Source of the DNA: Methanosarcinales archaeon
GTDB taxonomy: Archaea > Halobacteriota > Syntropharchaeia > Alkanophagales > Methanospirareceae
Assembly: GCA_025464325.1 (NCBI GenBank)
Contig: JAODGH010000016.1
Span: forward strand, 18,231 to 53,810
Length of the DNA stretch: 35,580 bases
Direction of reading: 5' to 3'
Below, piece after piece: positions 8,782 through 16,885 of this stretch (its first letter is position 1; each line of letters opens with the position of its first letter). Both the position numbers and the translations under genes were made by a program. The notes below the pieces were generated by a model. That model worked only from the letters and a program-made list of their open reading frames with translations, was not told where the DNA came from and did not search any database.

Positions 8782-9474
8782 TTATGCCTTGATTCCTGCT
8801 ACCTTCAGTATCTCTTCCAGACTGTTTATGATATATCTGTGCCATTTATTACTCTTCGTGCTACCGCTTCTATCAAGGAAATAAGCATTTATGCCAATCC
8901 TGCGCGGGTTCAGGAAATCAAATACCCAGTGGTCACCGACATGGACCATCTGTTGAGGCTTCACATTCAGGATCTGGCATATGCGGGTGTAGAAACTGTT
9001 GGACTTCTTAACTTCACCGAAATGCGATGTGGCGGAGAAGATATGTGAGAACAAACGTCGGATTTCCGATGGGATCTGAAATTCTATGAATTCCATGGTG
9101 GCATTCGAACTTATCACAAGTACGTACCCCGCGGCTTTCAGTTCATTCAAAACATGCTCCACATCCTCGTATACGTGTACTTCATGACGGTAACGCATAA
9201 ACAGTTCATCAGGGGTAATATCCAGCCCGTATTTATGTAACCAGTGGTCTATATGATACCATTCGATGCTCTCATCCCCCACTCGCTCATAGTCGCTCTT
9301 TACTATCCTGCAGGCGTCTTCAAAACTCAAACCCTTCTTCTCTGCATATGCTTCGGGTATACCGCGTAACCATACAGCGTCTGTAAAGCTCTTGCTAACT
9401 AACGTACCGTCCACATCGAATGAAAACACTTCCACATCTTCTTCTGTTGCCGCCATCTCAACTCCCGATCTCAT
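8782..9474 (-). CDS. HAD-superfamily phosphohydrolase
   Basis: A 230-aa cytosolic HAD phosphatase with all four motifs: I, SFDVDGTLVS (nucleophile and acid/base Asp, about 18-27); II, VISSNAT; III, a Lys in the GEVKKSNSFYTRI segment; and IV, HVGDHWVFDFLNPRRIG. A helical cap lies between motifs I and II, so it is a C1-cap, phosphoglycolate-phosphatase-like member. The substrate cannot be assigned. The start may be the ATG at 9474 or at 9456 (M7); a TATA-like TTATACTAT on the minus strand (complement of about 9508-9516) fits a short leader before 9474. It is divergent from the VWA surface-protein gene, with a 14-bp tandem repeat just upstream. Confidence 0.85.
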   Translation of the reverse strand: MRSGVEMAATEEDVEVFSFDVDGTLVSKSFTDAVWLRGIPEAYAEKKGLSFEDACRIVKSDYERVGDESIEWYHIDHWLHKYGLDITPDELFMRYRHEVHVYEDVEHVLNELKAAGYVLVISSNATMEFIEFQIPSEIRRLFSHIFSATSHFGEVKKSNSFYTRICQILNVKPQQMVHVGDHWVFDFLNPRRIGINAYFLDRSGSTKSNKWHRYIINSLEEILKVAGIKA

Positions 9475-9516
9475 CTCTAACTGGCATTCTTCTCACAATT
9501 ACGGGAGAATAGTATA

Positions 9517-9544
9517 AGTAGATAATTTTTAGTAGATAATTTTT
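9517..9544. repeat. Perfect tandem repeat, 2 x 14 bp, in a divergent promoter region
   Basis: AGTAGATAATTTTT occurs at 9517-9530 and again at 9531-9544 without mismatch. It abuts the TATA-like element proposed for the HAD gene and lies about 210 bp before the VWA gene. It could be a regulator binding site, or slippage in an AT-rich spacer. Confidence 0.6.
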
Positions 9545-9637
9545 GCTATCTTTATAATAAACCAGCAAAATTAAATCAGGATCACAGCGTTCCCTAAATT
9601 GATGCGTTCGTGTGTCATCCAGAACAGCATTCAGAAC

Positions 9638-9661
9638 GGGGTTTTTGAAAAAGCCCCTTTT
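9638..9661 (+). terminator. Hairpin followed by a T-run, between divergent genes
   Basis: GGGG-TTTTT-G-AAAAA-G-CCCC can fold into an 8-bp stem (one G-T wobble) with a 4-nt loop and is followed by TTTT. It resembles an intrinsic terminator but lies about 95 bp upstream of the VWA gene start, between divergently transcribed genes. It may end a short upstream transcript or simply be an AT/GC palindrome. Confidence 0.35.
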
Positions 9662-9693
9662 ATAGACCCCTCCACCCGAAATACACCCGAAAG

Positions 9694-9701
9694 TTATATT
9701 A
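9694..9701 (+). promoter_or_regulatory. Candidate TATA box for the VWA-DUF11 gene
   Basis: TTATATTA predicts transcription from about 9722 and a leader of about 34 nt. A GGAG (9742-9745), about 10 nt before the ATG at 9756, would serve as ribosome binding site and supports that start over the upstream GTG at 9702. Confidence 0.4.
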
Positions 9702-9755
9702 GTGAGATTGACATCTGTACATTACATATGGAATTACACATGGAGATCGCATAAA

Positions 9756-11501
9756 ATGGCCAATATAAAGAGGAAGGAATCGGGAATCATGGTTCTGCTT
9801 ATCTCGATTCTATTTTTAGCCGGGATTGCTCTAACCACGGTATGCGCTGCTGAACAGGTGGATTTGTTTCTACTGATGGATGGTTCGGGCAGTATAAGCC
9901 CTGAGAATTATACCGTACAGTTGCGTGGGTATAGCGAAGCGATAAAAGAGGTCATTCCCCGGGATGGGTCTGTCCTGCTCTGTGTGATTATGTTTGGATA
10001 CCCGCCAACAAATGAGTACTTCTTATACTACCACAAACCCGCACCGCGTGGATATATCCCTTATGCGAGGGTGATTGTACCACCCACCATAATAACCAAT
10101 CAGTCTGTGATTGATTCTATCGTAGAGACGCTAAATAATACGCCACAGCCCGGTGACCACACGCCCATGGCTGAAGCGTTCATACTGGCGAATAAGACGC
10201 TGACTGAAGCTATTCAGGCAGGTATCGCGAGTAAAGATGCCGTCCACATAATAGACATATCCTCAGATGGTCGTCCAAACTGGGTAAAATCGCGCTACTA
10301 CGAAGTACCACCGATTGCTGTGAATGCCACGTTTAAGGCGCGAGATGACGCGGTGGAGAAGGGCTATTTTGATAAGGTGAACGTACTTGGTGTCGATATT
10401 ATGGATGAACCATCGCATCCATATCCATACAATCGGGAATTCTTGTATTTACTGAGATACCCGCAGCCAGGTGGTACTGAAACCCCGGGCTTCTATATAG
10501 AGGCAGCGAACTGGTCGGTCTTTCCTGAGAAGATAAAGGAGAAGTTACAGCGAGAGATACCCGGGCTCACAATCGAGAAGCACGTAGATAAGGCGGAGTG
10601 TAATCCTGGTGACACGTTGACGTACTCGATACACTACAGCAATACCGGTAACATGGGTCTTACAAAGGTTGTACTGACCGATGAAGTTCCCGCATACACC
10701 ACCGTGGTGAATAGCAGTATCTCGGATGGTGGAAGCTTTACGGCGGGTGTTATCACGTGGAACATAGGCGATCTGAGTACGGGTGCCTCGGGAACACAGA
10801 CATTCCAGGTACGGGTTCATAGCGGTCTCGTGAATGGGACCGTGATACGAAACGTAGCCACAATAGATAGTGACGAGACCAATCCGCTCAGTGATTATGC
10901 CGACACAGTGGTAGAAGTAACCTCGACACCGACGCCGACACCGACACCAACACCAACACCAACGCCGACACCAACGCCGACATACCCGACGCCGACATAC
11001 CATTTAGAAGCGTATAAGCTCGTGGATAAGAAGTTCGCGCTACCGAATGATACACTTATGTACTCGATAAGATTCCGTAATGAGGGTCTCACCACACTGA
11101 CGAACGTGAAGATAAAGGATGAGATACCAGAGAACACGACTTACATAGCAGAAAGTATGTACTTTAATGGCATATTGCAGACCGACGCAGCGGATGGCGA
11201 TAACGGGACATATTATCCATCGAATAATACACTGGTCTGGGATATAGGGACCATGGCTCCGGGTGCAATGAGGGAGGTGAACTTCAAGGTCAGGATAGAT
11301 CCGTTCGTCAGGGACGGTACCGTTATCGAGAATACAGCGATACTGTGGTCAAGAGAGACACCGCCAATCAACCGCTCTGCGATAACCGTCATTATGCATC
11401 CACCAGAAGTGCCTGCACTCATGCCTCCTGGTATTGCCATGCTTATCGGACTGTTGATGATGGTAGTGTATCGGAGCGTAAGACGCAGGTATAAAAGATA
11501 A
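9756..11501 (+). CDS. Secreted VWA-DUF11 surface protein with TP-repeat linker and C-terminal sorting-like anchor
   Basis: The 581-aa product is an exported cell-surface protein. It has a signal peptide (residues 1-31), then a von Willebrand A domain with the MIDAS motif DGSGS at 42-46, plus a Thr (GDHTPMAEA) and Asp (SSDGRPNW) in the expected order. A DUF11 repeat follows (starting LTIEKHVDKAECNPGDTLTY), then a linker of nine Thr-Pro units, a second DUF11 repeat (YHLEAYKLVDKKFALPNDTL) and a hydrophobic segment ending in Arg/Lys (VPALMPPGIAMLIGLLMM, then RRRYKR). The last part resembles the C-terminal signals processed by archaeosortases; that is by analogy. VWA suggests metal-dependent adhesion. 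The start at 9756 is chosen because it begins the signal peptide. It stands alone and is convergent with cbiB, with 14 bp between. Confidence 0.9.
   Translation: MANIKRKESGIMVLLISILFLAGIALTTVCAAEQVDLFLLMDGSGSISPENYTVQLRGYSEAIKEVIPRDGSVLLCVIMFGYPPTNEYFLYYHKPAPRGYIPYARVIVPPTIITNQSVIDSIVETLNNTPQPGDHTPMAEAFILANKTLTEAIQAGIASKDAVHIIDISSDGRPNWVKSRYYEVPPIAVNATFKARDDAVEKGYFDKVNVLGVDIMDEPSHPYPYNREFLYLLRYPQPGGTETPGFYIEAANWSVFPEKIKEKLQREIPGLTIEKHVDKAECNPGDTLTYSIHYSNTGNMGLTKVVLTDEVPAYTTVVNSSISDGGSFTAGVITWNIGDLSTGASGTQTFQVRVHSGLVNGTVIRNVATIDSDETNPLSDYADTVVEVTSTPTPTPTPTPTPTPTPTPTYPTPTYHLEAYKLVDKKFALPNDTLMYSIRFRNEGLTTLTNVKIKDEIPENTTYIAESMYFNGILQTDAADGDNGTYYPSNNTLVWDIGTMAPGAMREVNFKVRIDPFVRDGTVIENTAILWSRETPPINRSAITVIMHPPEVPALMPPGIAMLIGLLMMVVYRSVRRRYKR
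10926..10979 (+). repeat. ACN-CCN hexanucleotide repeat encoding (Thr-Pro)9
   Basis: Nine consecutive Thr-Pro codon pairs with alternating third bases (ACA/ACG, CCG/CCA), followed by a looser TYPTPTY extension. It encodes the stiff, probably glycosylated linker between the two DUF11 domains of the surface protein. Such repeats often vary in length between strains. Confidence 0.9.
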
Positions 11502-11515
11502 ATTTAGCCTGAAAC

Positions 11516-12418
11516 TTACAGGTTCAGCCATGCAATCATTATCATTATCATGATATAGCATATCGCAAATACAAAGGCACTCCTCTTCGCTATGCGTATG
11601 GCATCTCTGATATGCTCGGTTCGTGGTGCCTTACAGCCGGTCCCTGTAACCGAATAATGCCCTATCTTCTCCAGTTTCACATTTAACACAGAACTCATTG
11701 CTACAATAGTAAGATGTACTCGTTTACCCGTCTTCGCTATACGTGTTTTACCACCTACCAGTAATATCAATCCAGCCGCTATGCGTTCCGGTACGTAATT
11801 CAGAACGTCGTCGGCTCTCGCTGCAAACCACCCGAAATGTATGTACCGGTCGGTTTTATAGCCCACAACGGCATCCAGTGTATTAATCACGCGGTAAAGC
11901 ATAGCGCCCGGCAGACCAGCAATTGCGAAATAGAAGAACGGTGCAATAACACTATCCGTCAGGTTCTCGGCTACCGATTCTATTGTGGCGGAGTTCAGAT
12001 GCTCCTGATCAAGGTCAGTTACCGCTCTGCTCACAATCTTGCCAACCGCGTTACGTTTCGAGTCCAAATCGTCCGCTGTTATTACGTTTCGGGCGTATCG
12101 TTCCAGACCATTCAGTGTGAATGTCATCTTGAATATGAGTGCTGCTGCTATAATGTACAACTCCCATGGTAGCAGAAACATAGCACAGCAGGGCACTGTG
12201 AAGATGGTCGCTATCAGCACACTGAAGCTAACCCCGCGAAAACGCTCTTTACGCGGGTTACCACGTTCTGTCATCCGGTCAAAGCGGTACATCAATCTGC
12301 TTATCCAGACGATGGGATAATATCGTTCCAGACGCTCTGGTGGATCACCCACGGTGAGATCAATAGCAAGCGCGGCGATAAAAATCAAGATTTGGGATAT
12401 TGCAAACGGAGGGTTCAT
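11516..12418 (-). CDS. cbiB: Adenosylcobinamide-phosphate synthase (CbiB/CobD)
   Basis: CbiB attaches the aminopropanol arm to adenosylcobyric acid in the membrane, supplying the substrate later used by the nucleotide-loop enzymes including CobS. The 300-aa hydrophobic product has the family landmarks: LAIDLTVGDPPERLERYYPI near the N-terminus, the conserved ESVAENLTDSVIAPFFYF block (about 146-163), YRVINTLDAVVGYK, and a C-terminal SVTGTGCKAPRTEH segment. Four or five membrane spans are visible. Its ATG overlaps the stop of the upstream cysteine-rich gene by 4 nt (ATGA), so the two are translationally coupled. Confidence 0.94.
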   Translation of the reverse strand: MNPPFAISQILIFIAALAIDLTVGDPPERLERYYPIVWISRLMYRFDRMTERGNPRKERFRGVSFSVLIATIFTVPCCAMFLLPWELYIIAAALIFKMTFTLNGLERYARNVITADDLDSKRNAVGKIVSRAVTDLDQEHLNSATIESVAENLTDSVIAPFFYFAIAGLPGAMLYRVINTLDAVVGYKTDRYIHFGWFAARADDVLNYVPERIAAGLILLVGGKTRIAKTGKRVHLTIVAMSSVLNVKLEKIGHYSVTGTGCKAPRTEHIRDAIRIAKRSAFVFAICYIMIMIMIAWLNL

Positions 12419-12771
12419 TGCCCTTTCACCGGCGGATAGCTATCTTTGAGTTCATGGAATATGCTCACGCGTACACGCTCCAGATCCTCCACACGCTTTA
12501 TGCCCCGCCCCCTGATTATCTCAAGTAAGACCGATGCGACTTCGAATCGGTGTATCCAGTAGCAGTGTGTACAGTTCCATACAGAGGTCCCATCCTTACG
12601 TTTTAACCATTCTCCCCCGGTCTGTTGATCTTTACAGGGATAAAAGGGGCAGAAGCACCATGTACAGTCCTGTCCACGGAAATGGCATGGATAATAATCA
12701 CAACTCTCGTCCGGTCCAACAAGTCCTGATATCAGTACCTTCTTCAGGTGTTCATATGCCAGGGGGTGCAT
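12415..12771 (-). CDS. Cysteine-rich small-domain protein coupled to cbiB
   Basis: A 118-aa protein whose central part is a dense Cys pattern: ESCDYYPCHF, then DCTWCFCPFYPC, then WNCTHCYW, nine cysteines in all, likely a zinc or Fe-S binding site. It matches the cysteine-rich small domain found beside, or fused to, cobalamin-pathway enzymes in archaea and anaerobic bacteria. Its biochemical function is not established. The C-terminus is an amphipathic helical region (RFEVASVLLEIIRGRG). It is first in a two-gene unit with cbiB, ending inside the cbiB start codon (ATGA overlap), so a role in corrinoid arm attachment or metal supply is a reasonable inference. A GTTTAAATTT box (12811-12822, minus-strand promoter) lies upstream. 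Confidence 0.85.
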   Translation of the reverse strand: MHPLAYEHLKKVLISGLVGPDESCDYYPCHFRGQDCTWCFCPFYPCKDQQTGGEWLKRKDGTSVWNCTHCYWIHRFEVASVLLEIIRGRGIKRVEDLERVRVSIFHELKDSYPPVKGQ

Positions 12772-12882
12772 TTATATGGCTATTATTGATTACCATGGAT
12801 GGTTTTGCAGAAATTTAAACTTGTTGGCGGTTAGCCTCTGAGTAGAAAGCCGGGACTGTGCGGTGTAGATGTCAATATTTAT

Positions 12883-13914
12883 TTACGTAGAAGCTTCAAC
12901 GAAAGCTTTTTTACCATCTGCTGTGTTCTTAAGCAGCCGGAACGCCAGGTCCTGACCCGGAAAAGACCGTAATCCGCAATCAGGTCCGGTATACTTGATT
13001 CTATCACCGAATATAGCATGAGCGTGTTTCAATCTCTGTTTCACTCGTTCCGGGTTGTTATATTCATCTATAATCGCTTTCAATATCGTTTCATCACCGA
13101 ACGCCCGCGTATGATGGCGTTCATCGTATTCCGCAGCCATGCTCATTATATCTGTCCGTGCGATACCCACCCTTAGATACTTGTCGTAGCGCTCCAGCAT
13201 CTCCCGGTCTATAAGTTGCAATAGCGATGGATTTGCAGCGGATTCCACCCCTATCACGCTTATACCTTCCACCTGACACACGAGCTCGTAGAATATCGGT
13301 GAGTGCAGATGTATCTGCGTATCTATACCTTTCTGAAATGCGAACTGCGATGCGGTCTCCAGTGCCTTTATCACCGCTTCGTCCTCTTCTATACGCGGAT
13401 CCAGACCCATACTCGGCTCGTCGATCGATACGCATCGCACCTCATAATTGCGTGCACACTCGATACTGTGTTTTATGAACCTGCAAACCGATTTAGCGAT
13501 GTTCAGCACGATGTCCATATAAACCGGCGGCTGGAACTGGTTATAATACAGCTCTATCGGACCGGTGACGCATACCCGCAGCTTCAATTTCTCACCCCTG
13601 TCTGCTTTATAGCGTGCTGCAAGCGTTTCAAGCGCTTCCAGCTCTATTATTCGTGCCTCTTCGTACTTTATCAGCAATGGCGCTTCTGTCTTCGTATCGT
13701 CCATCATGGGCTCACTGAACTGTGCGACCATGTGCTGGAACTGGGGGTACGTGGGCAGTTCCACCCCTGCATTTATCTTCTGCCACATCGCATCCTCTAT
13801 CATGCCATAAAGCGCGTCATCAGGCATGGCAAAGGCTTTCTCTATCCATTCTTTGCTCGTTCCTTCCGGTAACGGATAGCTGCCTATGTCATCATATATT
13901 AATTCTGAACTCAT
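12883..13914 (-). CDS. Core methionine synthase (MetE C-terminal-type, folate-independent)
   Basis: A 343-aa single-domain homologue of the catalytic half of MetE, about half the length of bacterial MetE, as in archaeal enzymes that methylate homocysteine from methylcobalamin or another corrinoid donor. It has a TIM-barrel layout: IGSYPLPEG at the N-terminus, LRVCVTGPIELYYNQF, SIDEPSMGLD, and the C-terminal YTGPDCGLRSFPG with the expected zinc-ligand Cys. At the other zinc site the HxC of MetE reads HLHSP, so the His is kept but the Cys is replaced by Pro. The family must be a divergent one, or zinc is bound otherwise. Its ATG overlaps the purB stop (ATGA), so it is the third gene of the unit glycerophosphodiesterase-purB-methionine synthase. 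Confidence 0.82.
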   Translation of the reverse strand: MSSELIYDDIGSYPLPEGTSKEWIEKAFAMPDDALYGMIEDAMWQKINAGVELPTYPQFQHMVAQFSEPMMDDTKTEAPLLIKYEEARIIELEALETLAARYKADRGEKLKLRVCVTGPIELYYNQFQPPVYMDIVLNIAKSVCRFIKHSIECARNYEVRCVSIDEPSMGLDPRIEEDEAVIKALETASQFAFQKGIDTQIHLHSPIFYELVCQVEGISVIGVESAANPSLLQLIDREMLERYDKYLRVGIARTDIMSMAAEYDERHHTRAFGDETILKAIIDEYNNPERVKQRLKHAHAIFGDRIKYTGPDCGLRSFPGQDLAFRLLKNTADGKKAFVEAST

Positions 13915-15281
13915 ATCTCATCCATCCTCCTCTCCCAATAGCTGGTTATCTTATCCACCTTCTCCGCTGCTATACCTGTGTAACGCTCAGCGTTAAACAC
14001 CTGTCTGCGCTGTTCTGGCGTGAACCTGCTTATATATGATTGCACAGTATCATCCGCTTCTATCAGCTCTTTCAAGCTCTTACCGTGTTCATATGCCTGA
14101 AACGTCTTCTGCCTGAGGTATTCATGCGCATCTCGATACCCGTAATACGATAGCAATATGTACAGTGGTTCAGCAATGATATTATCCGCAGAGATGTTGA
14201 AATTGGCACGCATTTTGGCTCTGTCCACAACTAACCGCTCGCTTATGCGCTTCAATCGCCTCACACTGTGATCGAATATCACCAGCAACTCGGGGATATA
14301 TCGCTGAGATGCGGAATTGGTAAGGTCGCGTTGATGCTCTGAGACCTGATCGAGATGCACTGTCACGATCTGTGGCATGAATCGTTTCCATAAACTCTTA
14401 ACCCCCTCGAACCCTATCGGATTGCGTTTATGCGGCATAGTCGATGAGCCCACCTGAGTTGCAGTCGCCTGCTCTCGTACCTCGGCAATCTCGCTCCGCT
14501 GCAGGTGTCGCATATCATCACAGAAATTGGCAAGCACCGAGAAACTGCTTATTATCGTGTGTATCAGGTCGCATACAGGCTCGGGCGGTACGATCTGGGT
14601 GGATATAGGAGCGGGTTTGAGTCCCAGCACCGCCATTACATCCCGTTCAAACGCTTCAGGATCATCGAATATGAGTGAAGCGGCGTTATACGCGCCTACG
14701 GCGCCCGATAACTTACCTCGAAGATTCTCACTTGCATCTCTAACCTTCAATATCCGGTTGCCCCATCGGTTCACGTACTGCGCAATTGCGAATCCGAAAG
14801 TGATGGGTTCGGCATGCTGTCCATGTGTTCGTCCTATCTGCAGCGTATCTCGTTCTCGTCTGGCAAGGTCGATCCAAACGCGTTCCAGCGCTTTCATGTC
14901 CGGCAGGATGACTGCTCTCACCGCTTCCCGGTACCTCAGGGCATTCGCGGTATCCACAATGTCGTACGAAGTAGCACAGAGATGCACAAATGGTTTCGCA
15001 TCTTCGCTCACCTTACGCCTGATCACATTCACCAGTGCGCGTATATCATGCTTCGTACGTTTCTCCTCTTCGTATACTTCCTCCGGGCTTATACTTGACG
15101 CTGCATCCACAATCTCCTGTTTCAACGCCTCGTCCAGTAACCCCCTGCGTGCGAAAACCTCAGCAATTGCCGCTTCCACACGCGCCTTGTAGTGCAGATA
15201 CGCTTCCTCAGACAGATACGCACGCAGATCATCCACCGCATAACGGTAGTCCGTTGGTGAGAAATCAGTGAAAGCCACCAT
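13911..15281 (-). CDS. purB: Adenylosuccinate lyase
   Basis: PurB releases fumarate from SAICAR and from adenylosuccinate in purine synthesis; it is a cytosolic tetramer. The 456-aa product has the superfamily signature SSTMPHKRNPIGFE, the flexible catalytic loop containing the Ser, and GRTHGQHAEPITFG with the catalytic His. The N-terminal VRFTDFSP-like start and EEEKRTKHDIRALV match archaeal PurB. I start at the ATG at 15281 because a GGAGGG (complement of 15287-15292) sits 5 nt before it; the GTG at 15287 would leave no room for it. The gene overlaps the end of the upstream phosphodiesterase gene by 17 bp and the following methionine synthase by 4 bp, so one transcript is likely. Confidence 0.95.
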   Translation of the reverse strand: MVAFTDFSPTDYRYAVDDLRAYLSEEAYLHYKARVEAAIAEVFARRGLLDEALKQEIVDAASSISPEEVYEEEKRTKHDIRALVNVIRRKVSEDAKPFVHLCATSYDIVDTANALRYREAVRAVILPDMKALERVWIDLARRERDTLQIGRTHGQHAEPITFGFAIAQYVNRWGNRILKVRDASENLRGKLSGAVGAYNAASLIFDDPEAFERDVMAVLGLKPAPISTQIVPPEPVCDLIHTIISSFSVLANFCDDMRHLQRSEIAEVREQATATQVGSSTMPHKRNPIGFEGVKSLWKRFMPQIVTVHLDQVSEHQRDLTNSASQRYIPELLVIFDHSVRRLKRISERLVVDRAKMRANFNISADNIIAEPLYILLSYYGYRDAHEYLRQKTFQAYEHGKSLKELIEADDTVQSYISRFTPEQRRQVFNAERYTGIAAEKVDKITSYWERRMDEI

Positions 15282-15987
15282 TAACACCCTCCTCTCGCTT
15301 CATCAATTCTATAAGCTCACAGGGCTGATCGGTCGCTATACCATCCACACCAAGATCGATAGCGTTAAGTAAATCCTGCTTCGTGTTCACAGTCCACGGA
15401 TAAACCTCTATACCGCTGTCCGTACACACATCAACAAATTCACGATTGCATTTTATCCGCTCGTATTTGGGGAATATAGCATCCGCCTCAGCATCCTGTA
15501 CCAGCCGTACGGGATTCACCGGTACACAAGCAATTATCGCACCGGTCTTTATCGATGCACCCCCAGTATCCTTCAGATTACGTAGTGAATGATGCAGGAA
15601 AGAGACGACAATTACATCTCCGGTCATATCCGCTTCTGTTATCGCATCAAGCACCGGTATCTCCATGCCCTCTTCCTTCAGTTCTATAACCAGAGAGCGG
15701 TTATATAGCTTTGCAAGCGAAATAACCTCGGATAACTCCGGTATACGCTCGCCTCTGCCCGCATCGAGTACCTTTAACTCTCTCAGGGTCCTGTCACCCA
15801 CCCTGCCGGTACCATTTGTGGTTCTATCAAGTGTGTCGTCATGGATCACCACCATCTTATTGTCTGCGGTGAATCTTACATCAACCTCAACGGCATCCAC
15901 GCCACATTCAAAAGCTTTACGCACCGCTCTCAGCGTGTTCTCGGGCTCGGTCGCTCTCGCGCCTCGATGGGCTATCACCTTTATCAT
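15265..15987 (-). CDS. Glycerophosphodiester phosphodiesterase
   Basis: Hydrolyses glycerophosphodiesters to sn-glycerol-3-phosphate (or its archaeal enantiomer) and an alcohol; cytosolic here, as no signal peptide is seen. The 240-aa TIM-barrel protein has the GDPD signature at the N-terminus (VIAHRGARATEPENT: His7, Arg8, Glu16, Asn17), the metal ligands Glu34 and Asp36 (VEVDVRFT) and catalytic His49 (VIHDDTLDRTTNG). The C-terminus shows VYPWTVNTKQDLLNAIDLGVDGI in two adjoining blocks, typical of the family. It is first in the unit with purB and methionine synthase. A TTTAATAA box about 27-30 bp upstream suggests a leaderless transcript. Confidence 0.93.
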   Translation of the reverse strand: MIKVIAHRGARATEPENTLRAVRKAFECGVDAVEVDVRFTADNKMVVIHDDTLDRTTNGTGRVGDRTLRELKVLDAGRGERIPELSEVISLAKLYNRSLVIELKEEGMEIPVLDAITEADMTGDVIVVSFLHHSLRNLKDTGGASIKTGAIIACVPVNPVRLVQDAEADAIFPKYERIKCNREFVDVCTDSGIEVYPWTVNTKQDLLNAIDLGVDGIATDQPCELIELMKREEGVNGGFH

Positions 15988-16010
15988 CCTGTACTTATGA
16001 GCAGCTCAAA

Positions 16011-16020
16011 CATTTAATAA
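16011..16020. promoter_or_regulatory. Shared AT-rich box for two divergent, probably leaderless genes
   Basis: CATTTAATAA sits about 28-30 bp from both the phosphodiesterase ATG (15987, minus) and the PAC2 ATG (16045, plus). One TATA-like element could direct transcription both ways, each starting at the initiator codon. A second AT-rich stretch (16026-16038) is present on the PAC2 side. Confidence 0.4.
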
Positions 16021-16044
16021 TCTTCAAATAAAATATTATCGAAG

Positions 16045-16860
16045 ATGGAAGAGTTTGAGATAGATGAGGTTTCGATCTACTGGGATATTGGAGAGAAGTA
16101 CAAGGAACAAATAAAAAATCGCTATAACTTCATGGTTGCTGGCTTTCCGCCTCTCGGTAACATCATACCCTATCATCTGAAAGAGCTTTTGCAGGATTCC
16201 GTGCGGGTAATGTGCCTGTATTCCTGTAACTTCCCACCGATGGTAGAAGCACGGGATGAGGAGTTTGTGATACCACATGACGAGCTCTGGTACAGCACGG
16301 AGAAGCGGTTGTTCTGCTATGTTGGCAAGTATCCGGAGACGGAATATCTACCAAAATCGGCGTATAAGCAGTCCGAAGGGCTGGCGCGAATCGCAAAGAT
16401 GCTCAACGTACGTGAGTTATACACAATAGGGGTGATAATGCCATTTCAAGAACCCTTCAGGAATACTAAACCAGGTATAGAGGCGTATATCGGCTATTTC
16501 GAAGGTTCTCGCAAGGAGTTACCAGCTGGTTCGATAAAGATGACGAGAAAGAATATCGGACGCTACACGATAATTCGTAAGACCGGACTGTTGCCGGGTT
16601 TCGCGTCGAAAATGGGTATTGAGAGCTATTCTATACTCGGTGTTGGTAAATATCCCGAAGACCTGCGAGCTTGTGTCGGTGCATTACGGGTATTCAAGCG
16701 GATGTCTGGAATAGAACTGGAGACGGGCACGATAGAGAAGATGCTGACGGAAAGCGCAGAAGCGGTTGAGAAACGGATAAAGCAACAGATAGAGAAGAGT
16801 GCTTCTGTGTATCGCGGTGATGGTGTGGGTGCCGATACGTCTCAATACATGTATGGCTGA
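16045..16860 (+). CDS. PAC2-family protein (proteasome assembly chaperone-like)
   Basis: A 271-aa protein of the archaeal PAC2 family, related to the eukaryotic proteasome assembly chaperone PAC2. It has the family's AGFPPLGNIIPYHLKELL opening, corresponding to the usual GFPG-G-xV motif, then PPMVEARDEEFVIPHDELWY, a central LARIAKMLNVRELYTIGV strand and a TGLLPGFA segment. The C-terminal 50 residues are a charged helix (AEAVEKRIKQQIEKSA). PAC2 proteins in archaea associate with proteasome genes in several genomes, but their action is not settled. It is followed 25 bp later by rqcH on the same strand, giving a candidate protein-quality-control unit. Confidence 0.75.
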   Translation: MEEFEIDEVSIYWDIGEKYKEQIKNRYNFMVAGFPPLGNIIPYHLKELLQDSVRVMCLYSCNFPPMVEARDEEFVIPHDELWYSTEKRLFCYVGKYPETEYLPKSAYKQSEGLARIAKMLNVRELYTIGVIMPFQEPFRNTKPGIEAYIGYFEGSRKELPAGSIKMTRKNIGRYTIIRKTGLLPGFASKMGIESYSILGVGKYPEDLRACVGALRVFKRMSGIELETGTIEKMLTESAEAVEKRIKQQIEKSASVYRGDGVGADTSQYMYG

Positions 16861-16885
16861 TTGAACCGGAATGAACCATTGAAAT

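Noticed and set aside
8697-8792. 31-codon frame between the MFS and HAD genes
   Set aside because: Short, overlaps the 3' end of the HAD gene, no ribosome binding site or family support.
10545-11137. Long minus-strand frames opposite the VWA-DUF11 gene
   Set aside because: They are mirror images of the Thr-Pro codon repeat and DUF11 coding sequence, giving low-complexity Cys/Arg or Gly/Val products.
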